Shown one piece after another: positions 56,901 to 64,000 of a stretch of 64,000 nt of DNA; position 1 is the first letter of the stretch; every line of letters starts with the position of its first letter. The translations under genes were made by a program, and so were the position numbers. Source of the DNA: Sesamum alatum (lineage: Eukaryota; Streptophyta; Magnoliopsida; Lamiales; Pedaliaceae); the NCBI GenBank assembly GCA_034509735.1, contig JACGWO010000007.1, positions 2,852,001-2,916,000 of the forward strand, in the 5' to 3' direction. The notes under the pieces are model-generated. The model did not search any database and had not been told where the DNA came from. It saw nothing but the letters and a program-made list of their open reading frames with translations.

Positions 56901-59900
56901 ATATTCATATTTGCTTGTGTCTTTCTCTATGCTTCTGTTGTCTGCAAATCAGAGCCCCTTTTCCTATTGGGCTTGGCCGTCTTATTTGTTTGTCTTATTG
57001 TTGCAGATTGCAAAGACATTTAGGGAAAAAGGTATACCTTGTGATGTCATATGGATGGACATAGATTACATGGATGGTTTCCGTTGTTTCACTTTTGACA
57101 AGGCAAGTTTTCACCCAGGCAATTCTTACAAACTATGTTCTTAACGGAATCATATATCTGTTACTGTGCCTTACCATGATATCTAACACATCCATTTGTC
57201 AAACACCATTTCTAAACATTCATATTGTAACCTTTCTTTTCCATAGCCAGTGACTCTTTCATTATTATTATTGTGCAATAAGCTTTTCTATTGAGGAAGT
57301 TTTGCTGTAGAGACAAGTATGTCTGATGTGTCCATTTAAGATATATGGGGTCAATGCCTATTTGCTTCTTTATTAGCCTTGCAAGAAATGTTCTGTAAAA
57401 ATAGCCGATGAAGAAAATAGTTGCTCATTGCAGACTACTATAGTTTCATATAAGGTATATAAAGGTTATGAAAGGTAATTATCTTAAAGAGCACGACTTC
57501 TTTCGCATATATGTGACGCTGATCTCAAAAATCAATTCTTGTCTTGCCTTTTGCTTTTTGGTATATTTTTATGTAACCAAGAAGGCATGTCTGATCAGTT
57601 TTTTCTGCATTTTTCTTCCCTTTTTCCATGTGTGTGTGTGTGTGTAAAGTGGTTGGTGCATTACAGATCAATGTTACTTCCACTTTCTAAGCCTGGAGGC
57701 CCTCATTTCTTTTATGAGATTTCACATAATATTCATTTTCTCTTTCTAGTTATTGACAGGCCACAAAGAGTTAATGATATTGCTTGCCATGATAATTTGT
57801 TCCATAAATGAATGATCAAACAGATAAGATTTCTTTTTCACAGGAACGATTTCCAGATCCAAAGACTTTGGCAGATGATCTTCATCAAAATGGGTTCAAA
57901 GCAATCTGGATGCTTGACCCAGGGATAAAAAATGAAGAGGGCTATTTCGTGTACGATAGTGGTTCTAAAAGAGACATCTGGATTCAAACTGCTGATGGAA
58001 AACCTTTTGTTGGTACACATTACTCTTAATGCTCTCACCATAAAAGAGAAAAATTGAAACAAGAGTATTGTTAATTACAAAGAAAGAAATGAACTTGTTT
58101 AGATTCTTTGAGCACAGAACATATTTTTACTCCACTGCGAATTGTACTCAAGTTAATTTTCAAGCATTTCATTAATTATTCGCTGCAATGTTTAGGGGAT
58201 GTGTGGCCGGGTCCTTGTGTATTTCCTGATTTCACACAATCAGGTGCTCGTTCATGGTGGGCTAATCTAGTTAAGGACTTTATTTCTAATGGCGTGGATG
58301 GTATATGGAATGATATGAATGAACCGGCTGTCTTCAAGGTGATGTGACAAAAAGTTGCAACTGTTACCATAACTATTTCCATTCATCGTTCTAACCTTAT
58401 TTTGTCACAGACTGTGACAAAGACGATGCCGGAGAGCAATATTCATAGGGGAGATCCAGAACTTGGAGGCCGTCAGAACCATTCCCACTATCACAATGTA
58501 CTAGTTGTTGGTTTTGCTGTTCGTTTTATGCTGCAATTGTAATCATTAAGTTTGGTTTAGTACTATAAGATTGTTGTCAGAATTCCACATATGGGCTAGT
58601 AATTTTTGAAACTTATAATTTCTGTATGGTAAAATTAATCACTTATGTTATGTTTATGTTTTTAAGGTTTATGGTATGCTGATGGCTAGATCTACATATG
58701 AAGGCATGAAACAAGCAAATGAACAAAAACGACCCTTTGTTCTGACTCGAGCGGGGTTTGTGGGTAGTCAAAGGTATGCCGCGACATGGACAGGAGATAA
58801 TCTTTCTACTTGGGAGCACCTCCACATGAGTATCTCCATGGTTGTTCAATTGGTAAGGGTTGCAAATAGCACAAAATTTAGTTGTGAATTCAGCATTTGT
58901 CTGTGGTATCACTCTTCAGATATCAGTTTTGATTCCTGGAAGAATGTAAACACCATTGATATAGTTATGCTAATTATATTGCCCATTTTGTTGACAATTG
59001 AGTGCTTTGATGAGGGATGCACTTTTCTTCAGGGACTGAGTGGTCAGCCGCTCTCGGGACCAGATATTGGTGGATTTGCTGGTAATGCAACACCAAAGCT
59101 GTTTGGAAGATGGATGGGAGTGGGAGCAATGTTTCCATTTTGCCGTGGGCACTCTGAGACTGACACTATTGATCATGAACCCTGGTCCTTTGGAGAAGAG
59201 GTTTGGTTTCGTCGTAGTAAAATAATATACAAATTTCTTAAATGAATGCTTTCAAAAGTTTTTGAATCTGCTTAAGGTGGCTACATGTGAAACACACCAG
59301 TCTTTTCTTTAATATGATAAACACCTCTTTGGAGCCTAAGATGATACAACCGCGAGCAGAGAGTATTCTTTCCTTTTTGTTGTGTCTTGTTTTCTTACCT
59401 ACAACACAGACATGCCATTTTCTTGCAAAAGTGAAAAAAATGTGATAAGTTCAAGGATTCCAAAATCCAAACTGATTTTAGATCTTCACTTCTGAAGTTT
59501 TTCATCACATGTCTAAAATGTGAAAAATCAAAATCATACTCCTCTAAAAGTTTCTGTACATTGAGAACACAGTGAAACAATGTCATATCTGAGTGGAGTA
59601 AGGTTCTCGAGTTCATATTTACACAGTGGTTGAGTATCTCCTCGTGATATATTTACTGTAGTAGAATAGCCTTACTGAGAGCTGGCCATTAGATAATTGA
59701 GTTGCAGGTACCAAGTTCTTCGACATCAATGCTTCTTATAAGCTTTCATGATGGCTGCTGCTGTGTCATAGAGTTTGAAGGCAGCGATTTAGTTTAGATT
59801 GTTGGATGTGTTTACTTTTTAGAGTTAGAGGACAAATATATTCATTCTTTTTCTAATTTATTGTCTGTTGAAGCTGAGCTCAAGTGATCTTGGTACGAGC

Positions 59901-62900
59901 AGAGTGATAAACATGGTTCATCAATCATTTTTTATCCTGATGTAGCTAATATGGTCTGCTCTCAAAGATGGTGTGAGGATTTTCTGGTTAACCACTTTTT
60001 TTTGGGTCATGATGCTTGTAGACGAATGAATTAAGGATGGAGATTTTCTTGGTTCAGGAGTCTAGCATGAGCAAGTATCCCTAGTGTCAGATCAACCTGA
60101 AGCACTTACGTTCGGTGTCAAATGAATAGCTTGAGAAGATGATCCATATATGAATACGCAAGTTGACTTAAACTGTTAATATCTCTAAGTGCTGTATTCG
60201 AGACCTGAAGAAGAATCCATCTCCAATGTGGAGTTCTATCATTCAATATAATGCATTAACTGGTTTGCAACCTTCAATAGTATCTAGACTTATTATTAAC
60301 TGACCAAAGAGGCTCTTGTAATTTGCTGGGTGATAATCAGCTTCTTGTGGTTATATCTGTATGTGAGTAACATATTGCAGTGAGAAGTGATGAATTCGAC
60401 AATTAACCCAGATTGACATCATTTATGTTCTTCTAACACTCTCACTTGCCCCTTTACAGTGTGAAGAAGTTTGCCGACTGGCATTAAGGAGGCGATATCG
60501 GCTTTTGCCCCACATATATACTCTCTTTTACATCGCCCATACAAGGGGTATTCCAGTGGCAACTCCCACATTTTTTGCTGGTAGGTTCTCATAATGAATG
60601 AATTGGTGTGAGAATTGATATTACTATATATTTTCCAAATACTTTGTGGGTTATAAAATTTCAAATTCTTCTCAGATCCTAAAGATTTGGAGTTAAGAAC
60701 GCATGAAAATTCATTTCTCTTGGGACCACTTCTCGTGTATGCAAGGTTCTAATTCTCTTCCTTGAGAACAGATTAATAGATTTGTGCACGTTTGTATCTG
60801 TTTTCTGGTGCTTTGCATTTGAAATACTTGATACCATCCCCTTATAGGGGCAGTATTTCGAACTCCATCCCCTAAATTGTACGCATCATGTCCATCATGT
60901 TGCAGCACAGGACAAGATCAGGAGTTATATCAAATGCAGCACAAGTTGCCAAAAGGCGTCTGGTTCAGTTTTGACTTTGAAGACAGTCATCCGGTACTAT
61001 TCCTTAAAGATTTCTGTACAGCTGCCTTATTTTCTTTGATAATCAACACCATTCACTAATTTGTGTCTTTTCCAACATTTTCCCACTTTTATCTCATCTA
61101 GGATTTGCCTGCATTATATCTTCAAGGTGGATCCATTATTCCTGTGGGCCCTCCTTATCAACATGTTGGTGAGGCTAATCCTACAGACGATTTGTCATTG
61201 CTAGTGGCTTTAAATGAAAATGGTAATGTTTCTGCCTTTGCATTTTAGTTATGCCGCTAAACACGTTTTGATGGCAGTAGTTGGATGAATGCCTAAGCAA
61301 TCATCCTTTACTTGGTATTTTCCAACTTGTCTTTACTGAAATGTTATTTTCTTTTGGAACATTACGTTCCGAATATTTATCCGTACAGTTTTATATGACA
61401 TGGAGTAATTACTTCCATTTCAGTTTGCGTGATGTAACATATTCTCATTTCCGTAGAGTTATCACTTCATGATGATTGTTCACTTCAATAGTCTCCATTC
61501 TTCTTGGAAAGAGTTCTTGTCACCATCCTTTAAACTTGTCACATTAGGAAGCTTGAGCAGTTATTTATTTTAAGTGGAAACACTTCCATTCTACTGTCTG
61601 CGTTTTTATGGTAAAAAAGAAGACTAGTTTAATTACAACTAAGGTGATAACTTTCTGCTCAAGGTCAAATGTGATGGAGACAAGGATGATTTTAGGATGG
61701 CACAAATTAGTATGACAGATACATACTCGCAGGCACCAAATGATATATTTTTCATTCATATGCTCCAAAAACGACAAAAAAAATTTCAGTGTTTTCTGAG
61801 ATATATTTTTGAAGATCAAAAGTAGTATTTGATGATTGTAATTTAATTAAATTCATGATTTCATCATAATGTTAACTGGTGTACATTGAATTTCTTAAAT
61901 TGCAGGTAAAGCTGAAGGTGTGCTCTTTGAAGATGATGGTGATGGATATGAATACACTAAAGGAGGGTATCTCTTGACGACATATGTTGCTGAAAAGCAG
62001 TCTTCCTTGGTCACTGTGAAGGTCCTAAAAACAGAAGGATCTTGGAAGAGGCCAAACCGTCGCTTACATGTGCAACTACTGCTTGGCAAAGGTGCTAAGG
62101 TGTGTAACTATTTCTTGTAGTTCAATTATTTTGAATCTAAATGTCGTATCCGGAGAATTAGCCTCTTTATATCAGATCTATGTTATTTATTTGCGGACTA
62201 TGTTATATAGATTGATGCGTGGGGTGTTGACGGAGAGATTCTGCAAATTCCAATGCCTTCAGAAAGTGAAGTGTCAGATTTAGTGCTGGCCAGTGAAAAG
62301 CAACTCAAAACTCGTATAGGTGATTTGCTATTCTGCTACCTGCTATACCAGTTCTGTTCTCTTCGCCTTAATGATGCAAATGCTCTGCTATATCACGAAT
62401 TACTTGAAACTGATGCTCTGATTATGTTCTTTACAACTCTCAAGTTCTCTGAAGATAACTTACCATTTAATTATTACTTTGATCACACATCTCCTGGCGA
62501 TGGCTCACTTTTTTCTTAATCTAATTTATTATTATCAGGAGATGAATCTCTTTCTTGTGATTTCATCACAAAAACATTTGATTTATAGTTTTATCCAAGA
62601 AATTTCTCATGTCGTTTCCAGTCTGTCTAGTTTTGCTTGCCAGACAAGATTCCAAGCATGAGCCATTGACAACCTGAATAACAATCTCAACTTTTGTCCA
62701 AATATATAACTTACGGAAATTTTGCCGCCAGCCTACATCCTATAAGTTAGACCATAACATTTTTCTCTTCATATTACATAAATAGTGTCTTTGAAACCAA
62801 ATGGAGCCTGCCTGCCTTCGCGACATAAATAAGTCTTGTGTTGATTGCAGAACATGCAAAACGCATACCAGACTTGGACAACGTTCCTGGACACAAGGGA

Positions 62901-63006
62901 ACAGAACTATCAAGGACACCTGTTGAAGTAAAAAGTGGGGACTGGGCTCTCAAAGTTGTACCGTGGATTGGTGGTAGAATTATTTCCATGGAGCACCTTC
63001 CTTCAG
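53990..63006 (+). CDS. HGL1: GH31 alpha-glucosidase, HGL1-type, 19 exons seen, 3' end outside window
   Basis: Exons 53990-54144, 55093-55393, 55522-55590, 55710-55847, 55926-56043, 56797-56879, 57007-57102, 57844-58012, 58196-58338, 58411-58497, 58667-58852, 59033-59200, 60460-60580, 60676-60745, 60906-60993, 61102-61222, 61906-62099, 62211-62319 and 62851-63006. Phases agree at every junction, giving about 857 codons with no stop. It closely matches Arabidopsis At3g23640 (heteroglycan glucosidase 1), a glycoside hydrolase 31 exo-alpha-glucosidase. The GH31 nucleophile signature GIWNDMNEPAVF is in exon 9 and the acid/base region TWTGDNLSTWEH in exon 11; other motifs are VIWMDIDYMDGFRCF, LSGPDIGGFAG and YLQGGSIIPVGPP. 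Exon 1 adds a Ser-rich basic leader (MEKSLYIIRGLSVSHRQQ) that suggests organelle targeting; an internal Met (55148, MAGYEG) matches the usual start, so two start forms are possible. The last ~200 aa, a C-terminal extension of this subfamily, lie beyond the window. Confidence 0.95.
54180..54930 (+). repeat. Tandem repeat in intron 1 of the HGL1-type gene
   Basis: About eight units with ~80-120 bp spacing, each with ATCAAGAAATATCTTTGGAG followed by TTTCTTGATAG and then TTGGTTTGGAATTGCAAAAT. Each unit's CAAGAAA...TTTCTTG is an inverted repeat able to form a small hairpin. Confidence 0.85.
57103..57104 (+). other. GC splice donor of intron 7
   Basis: GACAAG|GCAAGT: exon 7 ends in DK and exon 8 (after CACAG at 57843) continues ERFPDPK in phase. 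Alternative GT donors nearby would break the protein match, so this is a GC-AG intron. Confidence 0.85.
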
Positions 63007-63125
63007 GTAATGCCTATGACGCATGTTCTTCTCAAGTTTTATGTTGAAAAAGAATTATTTCCACGGAGCACCTTCCTTCAGGTAATGCCTATGATGCATG
63101 TTCTTCTGAAATTTTATGTTGAAAA
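62976..63125 (+). repeat. 75-bp tandem duplication across the exon 19 donor
   Basis: 62976-63050 and 63051-63125 differ at only about five bases. Each contains CCTTCAG|GTAATG, so the donor is duplicated. Use of the second donor (after 63081) would add 25 codons that include a TGA (63047). Confidence 0.92.
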
Positions 63126-63561
63126 ATTAAGCTGAGTCGATCCATTTGCAATTAATTAGGGAGAGCATTTGAACAAATCTTGAATTGAACTCCCTCATAG
63201 AAGATTCTCCATGATGGACCTTAAGTTGGGTTCACTTATTTTACAGAAAAAGCTTAAGCTTAAGTGAGTTCTGAGCTTACGTAGGATGCTTATTCTTTAT
63301 TCTACTTTTACTTGACTTATTTCAACTGGCCTGGTCATCAGTCTCACAGGCCTCACGTCTTCTTCTTGCTCAGGCTCGAGCTCTTGAACCTCAGTTTTTT
63401 GTTAGGCCTTTCTTTCTTCTTCGGGCCTCAGGACTTCACCTTTTGGGTCTAGCTTGCCACTTGTAAACTTTTGCTAGCACATGCACCTTTTGGGTCTAAG
63501 CTTCACCTTTTGGGTCTCTTGGATCTTCATAGAGTTTAAGCATCTGTACATTCTTATGCCA
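63126..63561. other. Intron 19 sequence of the HGL1-type gene
   Basis: Contains three copies of CACCTTTTGGGTCT (63430-63520). No exon recognised. Confidence 0.45.
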
Positions 63562-63683
63562 TGCTGAGAATGTAGAGAAAGAGAGATTTGTAGTGTATAT
63601 TATTGATTCGTCCACCGTTCAATATATAGAGATGGAATTAAGTGATAAATACAGAGATATACGCAAATCAAAACAGATACACA
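63562..63683 (-). repeat. Short Copia LTR (3' LTR of the fragment at the window end)
   Basis: On the plus strand TGCTGAGAATG...GATACACA, i.e. TG...CA, 122 bp. Read on the minus strand it starts TGTGTATCTG, has a TATATATTG box and ends TCTCAGCA. A polypurine tract, TTGAGGGGGAG, lies immediately upstream on the minus strand. Confidence 0.7.
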
Positions 63684-64000
63684 CTCCCCCTCAAGTTGGA
63701 TATCAATCATGCCCTGCTTGTTACACCAAATCTTAAACTGGTTTCCTCCCATGAATGCAAATTTTTTGACTCATGACAATCAATCTCAATATGTATGTGA
63801 AACCAAGCTCTCTCAGCAAATTCTTTAACCGCAAAACTTCACTAGCAATGTGAGCTATAGCTCCGTATTCAGTCTCTGCACTTGATCTAGCGACTAGTAG
63901 CTGTAGTTTGTTTATTGGTACACCAAGTCACGAAATTCCCCTTTCATATCTGCATCCAACATATTAAGTAAGAAAGGACTTTTAACCATTGGCAAAACTA
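63684..64000 (-). mobile_element. Copia fragment, RNase H end, in an HGL1 intron
   Basis: The minus strand encodes RNase H pieces (NFVTWCTNKQ, then AETEYGAIAHIASEVLRLKN LL-like) in shifted phases, then the polypurine tract and LTR. The element continues beyond the window and is antisense to the host gene. Confidence 0.8.

Overview
The window is nuclear DNA of a flowering plant, almost certainly a eudicot. The genes are split by many GT-AG introns, the proteins match land-plant families (plastid CCD4 carotenoid dioxygenase, HGL1-type glycoside hydrolase 31, JMJ32/JMJD7-like JmjC protein, SirB1-like transglutaminase-fold protein), and the AT-rich spacers are packed with Copia LTRs, MITEs, tRNA-derived SINE heads and LINE debris. 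I cannot fix the species; an asterid is only a guess.

Layout. (1) 1-9.9 kb has no intact gene. It holds a minus-strand LINE-type ORF1/zinc-knuckle relic, a 1.93-kb near-palindromic foldback element, a LINE RNase H relic, several MITEs, and duplicated promoter-like blocks that recur upstream of CCD4 copy B. (2) 9.9-28.9 kb is a dead CCD4 cluster of three copies. Copy A (minus) faces copies B and C (plus) head to head. Copy A has lost its transit-peptide exon end, carries a nonsense codon and is split by a 6.1-kb Copia element with 709/710-bp LTRs and a perfect 5-bp target duplication. Copy B lacks the start codon and has small deletions, a frameshift, a nonsense codon, a solo LTR and a 503-bp MITE with a perfect 9-bp target duplication. 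Copy C has the cleanest core exon but a shifted leader and a damaged last exon. (3) 29-33.3 kb is a transposon patchwork with hAT-like, Mutator-like and SINE remnants. (4) 33.4-36.1 kb (minus) is a JMJ32/JMJD7-like gene with pristine exons 2-4 but four 1-bp indels in exon 1. (5) 36.1-39.6 kb holds a MITE, SINE heads and an LTR-like block. (6) 39.6-43.1 kb (minus) is an intact nine-exon SirB1-like gene encoding 443 aa. (7) 43.1-53.9 kb is repeat-rich intergenic DNA. (8) 53.99 kb to the end (plus) is the first 19 exons of an HGL1-type GH31 glucosidase gene. It is intact as far as it goes and runs off the right edge, with a Copia fragment in its last visible intron.

Function. The three expressed-looking genes do not form one pathway. 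HGL1-type enzymes act on glucan metabolism, the JmjC protein is a 2-oxoglutarate oxygenase, and the SirB1-like protein is of unproven function. The notable system is the CCD4 cluster: three degenerate copies in opposite orientations that could only act, if transcribed, as a source of antisense or double-stranded RNA against an intact CCD4 elsewhere. That is inference, not shown by the sequence.
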